Source of the DNA: CAZNEZ01 sp964572475
Lineage (GTDB): Bacteria; Bacillota; Clostridia; Lachnospirales; Lachnospiraceae
NCBI GenBank assembly: GCA_964572475.1
Contig: CAZNEZ010000003.1
Location: 34,918 to 98,917 of the forward strand
DNA length: 64,000 bases
Direction of reading: 5' to 3'
Both the position numbers and the translations under genes were made by a program. Shown here in pieces: positions 38,651-47,323 of the stretch. Within the stretch, counting starts at the first letter, position 1. Each line of letters starts with the position of its first letter. Under the pieces are notes generated by a model. The model saw only the letters and a program-made list of their open reading frames with translations. It ran no database searches and was not told the DNA's origin.

Positions 38651-38750
38651 NNNNNNNNNNNNNNNNNNNNNNNNNNNNNNNNNNNNNNNNNNNNNNNNNN
38701 NNNNNNNNNNNNNNNNNNNNNNNNNNNNNNNNNNNNNNNNNNNNNNNNNN
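38651..38750. other. Assembly gap (100 N)
   Basis: Exactly 100 unknown bases, the conventional length for a gap of unknown size. The frames on either side differ (phase 1 before, phase 2 after), which is uninformative because the true gap length is not known. Confidence 0.98.
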
Positions 38751-40087
38751 TTAATGGTCCAGTTACAGCTTCAGATAATAACAACCTAAAAAGTCTTACA
38801 TTAAGCTCAATTGATATTGATGGTAAATCTGTAGCCCAATCACTTACACCAGCATTTTCTACTGATGTAACGGAATATAGACTAAGCGTTCCTGGAAACA
38901 TTGAAAGATTAGTGCTTAAAGCAGTTAGTGAGGATACTAATGCAACAGTATCAGTATCAGGTACAAAACTTGCAATTGGTGATAATAAGACAACTATTAC
39001 AGTTAAAGCGGAGAATGGTACCACTAAGAAATACATTATTTATACTACAAGAGCAGATGATGGTTCAGATAAGACTACGGAACCTGAGACAACAACGGCT
39101 GAGCCAGAACTTGATGATATTAAGGTAACGATTGCAGGTGCTGATTATTATATTGCTAGAAAATGGACACAAGTTACTCTTCCAGAGGGATTTGAACAGA
39201 TTACTTTTACCTATAATGGAGAAGAGATTGCCGCTGGTAAAGGCTTGTCAAAGAATCTTATATTAGTATATCTTATGGATGCGAACAAAAGTGGAATAGG
39301 CTTATTTGAATATGATGAAGTATCAGATACATTTTTCAGAATGGTCAATATTCAGACTGCTAATAAATTATATACTTTAATTCCGTTTGATAGTGATGTT
39401 ACCATTCCTGATGGATACAGCATAACTAAACTTAATATAGATGGAACAGAAGTAGATTCCTATATCTATGGAGAAGAAAGTGATTATTACCTAGTATATG
39501 CAATGAATTGGGATGGACAGAAGAATTTATACAGCTATGATTCGGTTGAAAAAACAATGCAGAGAATATCTAAGAATACTAATGGATTGTCTGGTGTAAT
39601 ACCTAAGTCTGATTCAGAGCTTCAAAAGGAACTTGATACACTTCAAAAGAAATATGATAATAACAATAAAATTAAACTCATAATAATAGTAATGCTTAGC
39701 ATTGTATGTATAGTGTTAGTTATTATAGTAGCAAGTATGATAGCAAAATTAAAAGGTAATGGAAATGATAATAATCCTAATGAACCTGATGATGGCGCAG
39801 ACGATTCAGATGAAATTTCAGTAACTAATGATCAAGTAACTAATATAAATGAAGAAAATAATATTAGTGAAGAAGATAGTATTAGTGAAAAATCTAGTAT
39901 TATTGAAGGAGATAATATTAGTGAAGATGATAATATTAGTGAAAAAGCTAGTATTAGTGAAGAAAATAATAAATCACCATATCAACCAGAATTTTCTATT
40001 GAGGAGCTTGGTAATCTAATAGATCAGGGAATAGGAGACGAAGATGATTTTGAATTCCTTGATATAAATGACGATGACGAGGAATAA
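38751..40087 (+). CDS. Surface protein, 3' part after assembly gap, with membrane anchor and acidic repeat tail
   Basis: About 444 residues after the gap. It starts with a cadherin-like beta domain (LKSLTLSSIDIDG), a Thr/Glu linker, then two beta-rich segments of about 65 residues. A membrane helix (IIIVMLSIVCIVLVIIVASM, about 110-135 residues from the end) follows. The cytoplasmic tail is acidic with hexapeptide repeats around NISEED/SISEKS. Most likely it is the continuation of the gene at 36769, because both sides carry the same domain type and the break is inside a repeat-prone region; two separate genes cannot be excluded. Confidence 0.75.
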
Positions 40088-40091
40088 TAAC

Positions 40092-40119
40092 TTGACATAT
40101 TTTCTATTGCTGATATACT
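40092..40119 (+). promoter_or_regulatory. Promoter of the GntR-clpC operon
   Basis: TTGACA (40092-40097), 16-bp spacer, extended minus-10 TGATATACT (40111-40119). This is one of the best promoter matches in the window. Confidence 0.75.
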
Positions 40120-40128
40120 TATAGTAAC

Positions 40129-40153
40129 TTTGTTATACTTGATGTATAACAAA
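40129..40153 (+). promoter_or_regulatory. Operator dyad for the GntR regulator
   Basis: A perfect 10-bp inverted repeat, TTTGTTATAC-N5-GTATAACAAA, lies just downstream of the predicted start (about +4 to +28), 23 bases before the GntR start codon. Position and symmetry fit autorepression. Confidence 0.6.
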
Positions 40154-40176
40154 GATATAGAAAGAGTGGTGGCAAT

Positions 40177-40563
40177 ATGATTATATCAATAGATTTTAAT
40201 AGTGATGAAGCAATATATATGCAAGTTCGTAATCAGATTATAATTGCTATTGCAACTGATAGTTTGAAAGAAGGGGAGACTTTACCTTCAGTAAGACAAC
40301 TTGCCGATAATATTGGTATTAATATGCATACCGTCAATAAAGCCTATTCTGTACTTAAACAGGAAGGCTTTTTGAAGCTAGATAGAAGAAGAGGCGCTAT
40401 TATAGCACTTGATATTGACAAGATTCAGGCTATAGATGAGATGACAGAAGATATGCGTGTAGTTTTGGCAAAAGGTATTTGTAAGAATGTATCGTTAGAA
40501 GAAGCACATGAGATAATAGACAGAATATATTTTGAATTTGCCAATGGCTATATTCAAGACTAA
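40177..40563 (+). CDS. GntR-family transcriptional regulator (YtrA/YhcF type)
   Basis: 128 residues: an N-terminal winged helix (IYMQVRNQIIIAIATDSLKEG, then LPSVRQLADNIGINMHTVNKAY) and only about 50 C-terminal residues. That matches the short YtrA subfamily rather than GntRs with large effector domains. It sits 12 bases before clpC and follows a promoter carrying a 25-bp dyad, so it probably represses itself and clpC. Members of this subfamily often control ABC transporters; linkage to clpC is unusual. Confidence 0.9.
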   Translation: MIISIDFNSDEAIYMQVRNQIIIAIATDSLKEGETLPSVRQLADNIGINMHTVNKAYSVLKQEGFLKLDRRRGAIIALDIDKIQAIDEMTEDMRVVLAKGICKNVSLEEAHEIIDRIYFEFANGYIQD

Positions 40564-40575
40564 TGGAGGTAGAAT

Positions 40576-43026
40576 ATGCAGGAAAGATATACGAAGCTTG
40601 CACAAAGGGTAATTAAGCGCGCAAAAGATATTTCAAGACAACTTGGTCATAATTATGTAGGTTCAGAACATTTGCTCGTTGGTCTTTCAGATGTAGAGAA
40701 TGGTGTAGCTTCCGTAATACTTAGTAAACACAATATTGAAAAAGATAAACTTGTGGAGATGATATGTCAGTATATTATGCCACAGAATAAGGATACAACT
40801 GTAGCAGAAGCAGGAGGAATTACTCCTAAAGCCAGAGATATACTTAATAACAGCATAAAAGAGGCTGATAGATTTAAATCAAAGGAGGTTGGAACTGAGC
40901 ACATTCTTATTGCCCTTATTAAGGAAACAGAGTGTGCAGCATCGAGACTTTTAGCGACAGCCGAAGTTAATCCACAGAAGATATATGCAGATATTCTTAC
41001 AGCGATGGGTGAAAAGGTGTCACAATACAAGAAGGACTTTGATTTTAACCAGTCTAGAGCTGTTTCACAGACAGGAACATTAGAACAATATAGTCGCGAC
41101 CTCACAAAGATGGTTGAAGATGAAATAATTGATCCTGTTATTGGAAGAAATTCTGAGATAGAAAGAATAATACAGATATTAAGTCGTAGGACTAAGAATA
41201 ATCCATGCCTTGTTGGTGAGCCAGGTGTAGGAAAAACAGCAATTGTAGAAGCATTGGCTCAAAGAATCCATGATGGAAATGTGCCTGAAACACTAATGAA
41301 TAAGAGATTATGTTCTCTTGATATGTCAGGAATGGTGGCAGGATCAAAATATAGAGGCGAATTTGAAGAAAGAATTAAGAAGATTATTAATGAAGTTTCA
41401 TCAGCAGGGAATATTCTTTTATTCATAGACGAGATTCATACAATAATAGGAGCTGGAGGTGCAGAAGGAGCAATAGATGCATCTAACATTTTAAAGCCTG
41501 CATTAGCAAGAGGCGAAATCCAGATAATAGGAGCTACAACACTTGATGAATATAGAAAGCATTTTGAAAAAGATGCTGCATTGGAGAGAAGATTTCAACC
41601 AGTAACAATAGAAGAACCTACAGAGATGGAAACTATTGATATTCTAAAAGGTTTAAGAAGTAAATATGAAGAGCATCATAAAGTTACTATCACAGATGAA
41701 GCTCTTAATTCAGCGGTTACTTTATCTAGAAGATATATTACTGACAGATTTCTACCAGATAAGGCTATAGATTTGATGGATGAAGCATGCTCAAGAATCA
41801 GAATGTTTTCATTATCAACTCCTAATGATTTAAAGAAGCTTCAAGAAGAGCTTTCAAGTATAATTAATGAAAAAGAAGAAGCAATAATCAACCAGGAACT
41901 TGATAAAGTGGCTCAGATTACAAAACAAGAGTCCGATATTAAGGAAAGTATTGAGAAGTCTACTAAGAAGTGGAATAGATCAAAGAATAGTCATAGATAC
42001 ATTGTAACTGAAAATGAGATAGCAGAGGTTGTAGCTAATTGGACTAAAATTCCAGTTAAGAAGTTGGCAGAAGAAGAAACTACAAGACTTAAGAAGTTAG
42101 AGAAGATACTTCATGAGAGGGTTATAGGACAGGATGAGGCTGTGATTGCTGTATCTAAGGCAATTAGGCGCGGTAGAGTAGGTTTAAAAGATCCAAAGAG
42201 ACCTATTGGCTCATTCCTTTTCCTTGGACCAACTGGAGTAGGTAAAACTGAGTTAAGTAAAGCCCTTGCTGAGGCTGTATTTGGAACAGAAGACTCTATT
42301 ATCAGAGTTGATATGTCAGAATATATGGAGAAACATAGTGTTTCTAAGATGGTAGGCTCACCTCCAGGATATGTTGGATATGATGAGGGAGGCCAGCTAA
42401 GCGAGAAAGTTAGAAGGAATCCATATTCTGTAATCTTATTTGATGAGATAGAAAAAGCACATCCTGATGTGTTTAATATACTTTTACAGGTACTTGATGA
42501 TGGTAGAATTACAGACTCAAGGGGAAGAAAGATTAATTTTAAGAATACGGTAATAATTATGACTTCAAATGCTGGAGCCGAAAGAATTATTGAACCTAAG
42601 AAACTTGGATTCGCAAGTCAGGAAAATGATAAGCAAAACTATGAGATGATGAAGTCTGGTGTTATGGAAGAGGTTAAGAGAATATTTAAACCTGAGTTTA
42701 TTAATAGAATTGATGATATCATTGTATTCCACTCGCTTACTAAAGAAGATATTAGGAATATAGTTAATGTTATGCTTAAGGGGATGTCAAAGAGAATTAA
42801 GAATCAACTTAATATTACACTTGATGTTACGCCAGCAGCTAAAAGCTTTATTGCAGATAAAGGTTATGATAGAAAATATGGTGCAAGACCGTTAAGACGT
42901 TCTTTACAGAATTTGATTGAAGATGCGTTAGCTGAAGAGATTCTGGATGGAAAAGTAAAATCAGGAGATAAAGTCCAAGTATCGGTATCAGACAAAAAGT
43001 TAAAATTTAATGTAAAGTGTGAATAA
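40576..43026 (+). CDS. clpC: ATP-dependent Clp protease ATP-binding subunit ClpC
   Basis: 816 residues: two Clp-N repeats (about 1-145), AAA+ domain 1 with Walker A GEPGVGKT (K220), a short coiled middle domain (about 410-460), and AAA+ domain 2 with GPTGVGKT (K557). The C-terminal small domain ends YGARPLRRSLQNLIEDALAE. It unfolds substrates for ClpP. In Bacillus the gene is in ctsR-mcsA-mcsB-clpC; here those partners are absent and a GntR gene precedes it. The ribosome site TGGAGG lies 7 bases upstream. Confidence 0.96.
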   Translation: MQERYTKLAQRVIKRAKDISRQLGHNYVGSEHLLVGLSDVENGVASVILSKHNIEKDKLVEMICQYIMPQNKDTTVAEAGGITPKARDILNNSIKEADRFKSKEVGTEHILIALIKETECAASRLLATAEVNPQKIYADILTAMGEKVSQYKKDFDFNQSRAVSQTGTLEQYSRDLTKMVEDEIIDPVIGRNSEIERIIQILSRRTKNNPCLVGEPGVGKTAIVEALAQRIHDGNVPETLMNKRLCSLDMSGMVAGSKYRGEFEERIKKIINEVSSAGNILLFIDEIHTIIGAGGAEGAIDASNILKPALARGEIQIIGATTLDEYRKHFEKDAALERRFQPVTIEEPTEMETIDILKGLRSKYEEHHKVTITDEALNSAVTLSRRYITDRFLPDKAIDLMDEACSRIRMFSLSTPNDLKKLQEELSSIINEKEEAIINQELDKVAQITKQESDIKESIEKSTKKWNRSKNSHRYIVTENEIAEVVANWTKIPVKKLAEEETTRLKKLEKILHERVIGQDEAVIAVSKAIRRGRVGLKDPKRPIGSFLFLGPTGVGKTELSKALAEAVFGTEDSIIRVDMSEYMEKHSVSKMVGSPPGYVGYDEGGQLSEKVRRNPYSVILFDEIEKAHPDVFNILLQVLDDGRITDSRGRKINFKNTVIIMTSNAGAERIIEPKKLGFASQENDKQNYEMMKSGVMEEVKRIFKPEFINRIDDIIVFHSLTKEDIRNIVNVMLKGMSKRIKNQLNITLDVTPAAKSFIADKGYDRKYGARPLRRSLQNLIEDALAEEILDGKVKSGDKVQVSVSDKKLKFNVKCE

Positions 43027-43039
43027 CAATTCACATTTT
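43018..43039 (+). terminator. Weak terminator overlapping the clpC stop codon
   Basis: A 7-bp stem, TGTGAAT-AACA-ATTCACA (43018-43035), followed by four T. Confidence 0.45.
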
Positions 43040-43128
43040 ACAGGTAGATATTTTTGTTAAATTGATATATAATTGTCGTAAGAAATACATTAGATTCAAC
43101 TTAAAATACTAGAATATAGGAGGACAGA

Positions 43129-43545
43129 ATGATGTCAGCAGTTAAAGAGCTAATACGTACAGAATCAGATGGATCAATAAGCTTTGGGGACTACACACTA
43201 GATACGAAGACAAAGCTATCAGATTTTCCATTCGAGGGAGACCTGTACAAAGTAAAAACTTTTAATGAGATTACAAAACTAGAAAAAAACGGAATGTTTG
43301 TATATGAATCAGTTCCGGGAACAACAGTTTCTAAGTTAAAGGTTACAGACATGGGAATGAATTTCATAGTCGAAGGATTGGATGATTCACAGATAACTGT
43401 TGAACTTGAGAATGACACGGAATACACAATTTACATTGATGATACTAATGTTGGTAAGATGAAAACTAATCTTAGCGGAAAGTTAATGCTTAGTGTAGAA
43501 CTTAATAAAGGTCAGTCATCAAAAGTTAAGATTCATAAAGACTAA
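43129..43545 (+). CDS. Conserved small beta-rich protein of unknown function
   Basis: 138 residues, no signal peptide or membrane helix, rich in predicted beta strands (GSISFGDYTL, GMFVYESVPGTTVSKL, EYTIYIDDTNVGKM, KLMLSVEL). It resembles a protein kept in many Lachnospiraceae genomes that has no tested function. AGGAGG lies five bases before the first ATG (43129); the ATG at 43132 is equally possible. It is a single gene flanked by a weak terminator upstream and a strong one downstream. Confidence 0.75.
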   Translation: MMSAVKELIRTESDGSISFGDYTLDTKTKLSDFPFEGDLYKVKTFNEITKLEKNGMFVYESVPGTTVSKLKVTDMGMNFIVEGLDDSQITVELENDTEYTIYIDDTNVGKMKTNLSGKLMLSVELNKGQSSKVKIHKD

Positions 43546-43579
43546 TTTTATTATATATAGTATAGCAATACTAGAGTGG

Positions 43580-43620
43580 GCTGCTACACACTATCGAAGG
43601 ATGGCTGTAGCAGCTTTTTT
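43580..43620 (+). terminator. Intrinsic terminator
   Basis: A 9-bp stem GCTGCTACA (43580-43588) with TGTAGCAGC (43606-43614) and six T. It ends exactly where the first 88-bp repeat begins. Confidence 0.85.
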
Positions 43621-43708
43621 AGATAATAGGAAAATACGCAGTAGCGTAAAACATTCAAGAAGAATGCGAAGCATTCTTCCAAGTGCTTGCGCAGGCAAGC
43701 ACTTTTTT
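43621..43708 (+). repeat. 88-bp intergenic hairpin repeat, copy 1
   Basis: AGATAATAGGAAAATACGCA starts the unit. Three hairpins follow: TACGC-AGTA-GCGTA, GAAGAATGC-GA-AGCATTCTTC-like, and AAGTGCTTGC..GCAAGCACTT with T6. Identical over all 88 bases to the next copy. Confidence 0.92.
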
Positions 43709-43796
43709 AGATAATAGGAAAATACGCAGTAGCGTAAAACATTCAAGAAGAATGCGAAGCATTCTTCCAAGTGCTTGCGCAGGCAAGCACTTTTTT
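43709..43796 (+). repeat. 88-bp intergenic hairpin repeat, copy 2
   Basis: Exact duplicate of 43621-43708, in direct tandem with no spacer. Each copy ends in a terminator-like hairpin plus T6, so radA lies behind two consecutive terminators. Confidence 0.92.
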
Positions 43797-43823
43797 AGAT
43801 AATAGGAAAATACGCAGTAGCGT
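43797..43823 (+). repeat. Third, truncated copy of the 88-bp repeat (head only)
   Basis: The first 27 bases of the unit (AGATAATAGG to GTAGCGT) are repeated, then the sequence changes to GAGGATAAAAC and the radA start. The radA ribosome site directly abuts the repeat. Confidence 0.88.
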
Positions 43824-43835
43824 GAGGATAAAACA

Positions 43836-45197
43836 ATGGCAAAAACTAAGGGAACTGTGTTCTTTTGTAAAGAATGTGGATATGAGACATCTAGATGGCT
43901 TGGACAATGTCCGGGATGTAAAGAATGGAATACATTTGTGGAAGAACCAGTAATTAAGAAGAATGGTGCAAGTGTAAGGACGGCTGTCATTAGTGCAGAA
44001 CCAACAAAACTTTCTGATATTTCTATACAGGATGAGGATAGGACAAAGACGGGATTTGATGAACTTGACAGAGTGCTTGGAGGTGGAATTGTTCAAGGCT
44101 CTCTTATGCTGGTTGGTGGAGATCCAGGAATTGGAAAGTCAACGCTTCTATTGCAGGTGTGTAGAAATCTTGCAGAAGCAGGAAAGAAAGTTTTATACAT
44201 ATCTGGGGAAGAATCATTAAAACAAATAAGGCTTAGAGCTGATAGAATAGGGCGTTTTAATGATAACCTTCTACTATTGTGTGAAACAAGTCTCAATACT
44301 ATTGAAGAGACTGTTAAAAAAATTCAGCCAGATGTAGCAGTTATTGATTCAATACAAACAATTTATAGTGAAGATGTAGGTTCGGCTCCAGGAAGTGTAA
44401 GTCAGGTTCGTGAATCGACTAACTCTCTTATGCAGTTGGCAAAAGGAATGAATATATCAATATTTATTGTAGGACATGTTACTAAAGAAGGAGTTGTTGC
44501 AGGCCCAAGAGTACTTGAACATATGGTTGATACAGTGCTTTATTTTGAGGGAGACAGACATGCATCATATAGAATTCTCAGAGGTGTTAAGAATAGATTT
44601 GGCTCAACTAATGAGATTGGTGTATTTGAAATGCAGGAAGTTGGACTGATAGAAGTAGAAAATCCATCAGAAATGATGCTTAATGGTAGGGCAGAAAAGA
44701 GTCCTGGTTCAGTTGTAGCATGTTCAATGGAGGGTACAAGACCTATTCTTGTTGAGATTCAGGCACTTGTATGCAGAACTAATTTTGGAATGCCAAGGAG
44801 AACAGCAGCAGGAACTGATTATAACAGAGTTAATCTTTTAATGGCTGTACTTGAAAAACGAGCAGGTCTGCAGCTTTCTGAATGCGATGCCTATATTAAT
44901 ATTGCCGGAGGTATTAAGATTAATGAACCGGCACTCGATTTGGCGCTTATTCTAGCTATTGCCTCTAGCTATAAAGACAGAGAAATCGATACTGATACCA
45001 TTGCATTTGGAGAAGTTGGATTATCTGGGGAAGTGAGAGCGATAAGTGCTGCTGAACAAAGGGTAAAAGAAGCTGTGAAACTGGGATTTACAACTTGCAT
45101 TTTACCAAAGATATCATTAGAAAGTATTAAAGCGCCTAAAGGAATTAAGCTGATTGGAGTAAGTAATATTCGAGAAGCTATGCAGATACTTAATTAA
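43836..45197 (+). CDS. radA: DNA repair protein RadA (Sms)
   Basis: 453 residues. A four-Cys zinc finger (C11, C14, C25, C28) is followed by a RecA-like ATPase with Walker A GGDPGIGKST (K101), the RadA-specific KNRFG motif (252-256) and a C-terminal Lon-like domain (about 290-450). RadA is a branch-migration helicase acting on recombination intermediates. The ribosome site GAGGATAA lies at the edge of a truncated intergenic repeat. Confidence 0.96.
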   Translation: MAKTKGTVFFCKECGYETSRWLGQCPGCKEWNTFVEEPVIKKNGASVRTAVISAEPTKLSDISIQDEDRTKTGFDELDRVLGGGIVQGSLMLVGGDPGIGKSTLLLQVCRNLAEAGKKVLYISGEESLKQIRLRADRIGRFNDNLLLLCETSLNTIEETVKKIQPDVAVIDSIQTIYSEDVGSAPGSVSQVRESTNSLMQLAKGMNISIFIVGHVTKEGVVAGPRVLEHMVDTVLYFEGDRHASYRILRGVKNRFGSTNEIGVFEMQEVGLIEVENPSEMMLNGRAEKSPGSVVACSMEGTRPILVEIQALVCRTNFGMPRRTAAGTDYNRVNLLMAVLEKRAGLQLSECDAYINIAGGIKINEPALDLALILAIASSYKDREIDTDTIAFGEVGLSGEVRAISAAEQRVKEAVKLGFTTCILPKISLESIKAPKGIKLIGVSNIREAMQILN

Positions 45198-45282
45198 TAA
45201 TAGTATATAATAGATGTTGTAATAGAGCTCATTTAGATATATAATAAACATAACACTACAGTAAAAGGAATGGAGAAATGTT

Positions 45283-45924
45283 ATGGAAAATGTATTAGCT
45301 ACAGAGGTAATTAAGATAGTTGAGGATCTTGATGCTTCACAGTTAAAACTCGAAAAGAATGCTTTTGATGTAATCAATTCATCAGATACATCACTCAATC
45401 TTGTAAAAGATGGAATTAATGAAATTGAAGGACTTATTGGTAAGATTAGTGATCTTAACGCTTCAGTAGAAGCCTCAAGAAAGAGTATTGATCAGATGAA
45501 AGAAGTCTCAACAGTTATTGCCAGTTTTGCAAAGGTTATATCAGGTATCGCTAATAAGACTAATATGTTATCACTTAATGCTTCTATCGAGGCAGCTAGG
45601 GCAGGCGAACAAGGAAGAGGATTTGCAGTTGTTGCTAAACAGGTTCAGGATCTTGCAACTAAGTCTAAGTCATCATCATCAGAGATTACAACAAGTATTG
45701 AGGAAGTACAGCAATATGTAGGTGGAATGATTGAAGTTATGGATGAGATATATAAGAATGCCGAAGAACAGAATAAGATGGCTGGAGAAGTAAGCAACTT
45801 ACTTAATAAGATTCTTGATGCAGCTTATGTTGCTAATGATGTATCAAGGAATATGGAGAATGAAATTGCTTATCAGAGGGATATAACAGATCAGGCAAGG
45901 ACAACTCTTGACAGATATCAATAG
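45283..45924 (+). CDS. Soluble methyl-accepting chemotaxis-like signalling protein
   Basis: 213 residues, all helical coiled coil, no membrane helix and no sensor domain. The hairpin tip of MCP signalling domains is present as NMLSLNASIEAARAGEQGRGFAVVAKQVQDLA (split here only by length), the part that binds CheA/CheW. The flanking helices are short, so this is a minimal cytoplasmic receptor or a partner that joins other receptors. No che gene is nearby. Ribosome site AATGGAGAA. Confidence 0.85.
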   Translation: MENVLATEVIKIVEDLDASQLKLEKNAFDVINSSDTSLNLVKDGINEIEGLIGKISDLNASVEASRKSIDQMKEVSTVIASFAKVISGIANKTNMLSLNASIEAARAGEQGRGFAVVAKQVQDLATKSKSSSSEITTSIEEVQQYVGGMIEVMDEIYKNAEEQNKMAGEVSNLLNKILDAAYVANDVSRNMENEIAYQRDITDQARTTLDRYQ

Positions 45925-45985
45925 ATTTAAAAGTTATTATAACTGGTAGAATAACTTACATATAATGTCATAGTGCATAAATAAA

Positions 45986-46014
45986 ATCAGGAAAGACAAG
46001 CTTTCCTGATTTTT
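45986..46014. terminator. Bidirectional terminator between convergent genes
   Basis: A 10-bp stem ATCAGGAAAG (45986-45995) with CTTTCCTGAT (46001-46010), T run on the plus side and AAAA (T run in minus) on the other. It covers the last codons of the HD gene. Confidence 0.8.
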
Positions 46015-46481
46015 CTATAGGATCCTTTATGAAAGGTCTCATATGTTGAACAAAATTTATCAACTATGCAAATAATTACACTTTCTCTATGCGTAGGTGG
46101 AAAAATAGTAAGCGGAAACATATGCTTAGCGATAATATCACGTTCTATAGGTGATAAATCATATATTGCTTCAGCGTTTTGTAATGCTCTCTTTGGATGA
46201 TGAAATCCGTGTAATCTATGGGAATCATCCTTTTCGTGCCAATCATATAAAAAGTAATCATGAAGTAGTCCACCGACAATCAAATCTCTTTTATGAAAAG
46301 GTATTCTTAAAAATAGTGCAAGTCTATAACTATAATAGGCAACAGCAACACTGTGTATTAATACAGAAGTGTCTCCATGTTGAATATATTCATTGGTAGT
46401 GTTTAACTTAGATGTCTCTAGAATATCAGTAAGACATACTATAAATTCATTATTAATCTCTTCTAATCTAATTCTATTCAA
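45987..46481 (-). CDS. HD-domain phosphohydrolase
   Basis: 164-residue HD-superfamily protein. Metal-binding residues appear in SVLIHSVAVAYYSYRL, LLHDYFLYDWH and a later HHPKRAL and AKHMFPLT, the spacing of small HD proteins of unknown substrate. It is a single minus-strand gene. Its stop codon lies in the hairpin shared with the MCP-like gene. Confidence 0.82.
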   Translation of the reverse strand: MNRIRLEEINNEFIVCLTDILETSKLNTTNEYIQHGDTSVLIHSVAVAYYSYRLALFLRIPFHKRDLIVGGLLHDYFLYDWHEKDDSHRLHGFHHPKRALQNAEAIYDLSPIERDIIAKHMFPLTIFPPTHRESVIICIVDKFCSTYETFHKGSYRKIRKACLS

Positions 46482-46620
46482 GTGCTAATCTCCAATCATA
46501 TTGAACAACAGCGTCATCTTTATTATATACATTTGAAATATAAAATGCAACTAGAAGTCTTATGCTTTTTGAAGATTACTTTATAACTTAAATTATTGAT
46601 TTTAATAATAGAGTAATAAC

Positions 46621-46647
46621 AAAAAAAGCACCAATTGGTGCTTTTTT
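46621..46647 (-). terminator. Terminator of tRNA-Trp
   Basis: A palindrome AAAAAAGCACC-AATT-GGTGCTTTTTT, about 25 bases downstream of the tRNA on the minus strand; it would also work on the plus strand. Confidence 0.75.
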
Positions 46648-46669
46648 GCTAATCAAGAACTTCAAAGAG

Positions 46670-46740
46670 CAGGGGAAGAGGGATTCGAACCCCCGTGAAC
46701 AGTTTTGGAGACTGTCATCCTGCCGCTGGATGATTCCCCT
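46670..46740 (-). tRNA. tRNA-Trp (CCA)
   Basis: Minus-strand cloverleaf. Acceptor AGGGGAA pairs with TTCCCCT; the D-arm is ATCC-AGCGGCA-GGAT; the anticodon stem ACAGT/ACTGT carries the loop CTCCAAA with anticodon CCA; the T-arm is GGGGGTTCGAATCCCTC. The discriminator is G and no CCA is encoded. Confidence 0.95.
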
Positions 46741-46780
46741 CTGCAAGGGTATTATATAAGGCATTTTTGCCTGCCTTATA

Positions 46781-46809
46781 TTTATACCATATGAGCAAAA
46801 TCTTGTCAA
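46781..46809 (-). promoter_or_regulatory. Promoter of tRNA-Trp
   Basis: On the minus strand TTGACA (46804-46809), 17-bp spacer, TATAAA (46781-46786). Confidence 0.7.
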
Positions 46810-46823
46810 TTAAAAAATGTCTT

Positions 46824-47213
46824 TCATTCACACTTTTTGTCAGAATCTATGTGAAAAATTCCAACTTCGTCGTAATGCTCAATCTTATAGTTAATAGTTT
46901 GCAGACTACAGTTAAGCTTGGCAATCTGATCAATAATGTATTCGCGATGCTTAATAAGCAGTTCTTTTCTATCTTCGCAGGTGTCCGAACCAGATAGGCA
47001 AAGATTCATAAATTCTTTAATATTTTTAATCGGCATACCACTGTTTTTGAGGCAGCAGATGAGATTTATCCAACAGATATCAGTATCAGAGTAGTGTCGG
47101 ATACCACTATTAGTTCTCTTGAGATTGGGTATAAGACCTTCATTCTCGTAATATCTAAGAGTATATGCTGTTAAACCAGTAAGTTTTGCAACATCCTTTA
47201 TTGTGTATTCCAT
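46824..47213 (-). CDS. MerR-family transcriptional regulator
   Basis: 129 residues from the ATG at 47213, which has GGAG six bases upstream; the open frame starting at 47249 includes that site and was shortened. The N-terminal winged helix is YTIKDVAKLTGLTAYTLRYYENEGLI, then a dimer helix (about 75-115). It lacks the metal-binding Cys pattern of MerR/CueR, so it belongs to the small-molecule or redox-sensing group. It is divergent from an aldo-keto reductase whose promoter has the MerR-type 19-bp spacer, so that gene is its likely target. Confidence 0.9.
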   Translation of the reverse strand: MEYTIKDVAKLTGLTAYTLRYYENEGLIPNLKRTNSGIRHYSDTDICWINLICCLKNSGMPIKNIKEFMNLCLSGSDTCEDRKELLIKHREYIIDQIAKLNCSLQTINYKIEHYDEVGIFHIDSDKKCE

Positions 47214-47323
47214 AATTATCTCCATTCTATGGCTAAAAAGCTGATTCATACATTGATATAAGAGGTTTCAAAAAGATATATGAGCATCAGTATAACAAAA
47301 TATGAAGTAAAAGTCAAAAACCA

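Noticed and set aside
38488..39036. Minus-strand open frame crossing the N run
   Set aside because: It is open only because N codons are not stops; it is antisense to the surface protein.
39846..39966. Possible CRISPR-like array from regularly spaced short repeats
   Set aside because: The 18-bp repeats are directly adjacent with no spacers and encode in-frame hexapeptides.
43655..44096. Two minus-strand open frames across the 88-bp repeats, ending in the same peptide
   Set aside because: They are translations of the duplicated repeat and the opposite strand of radA, with no ribosome site.
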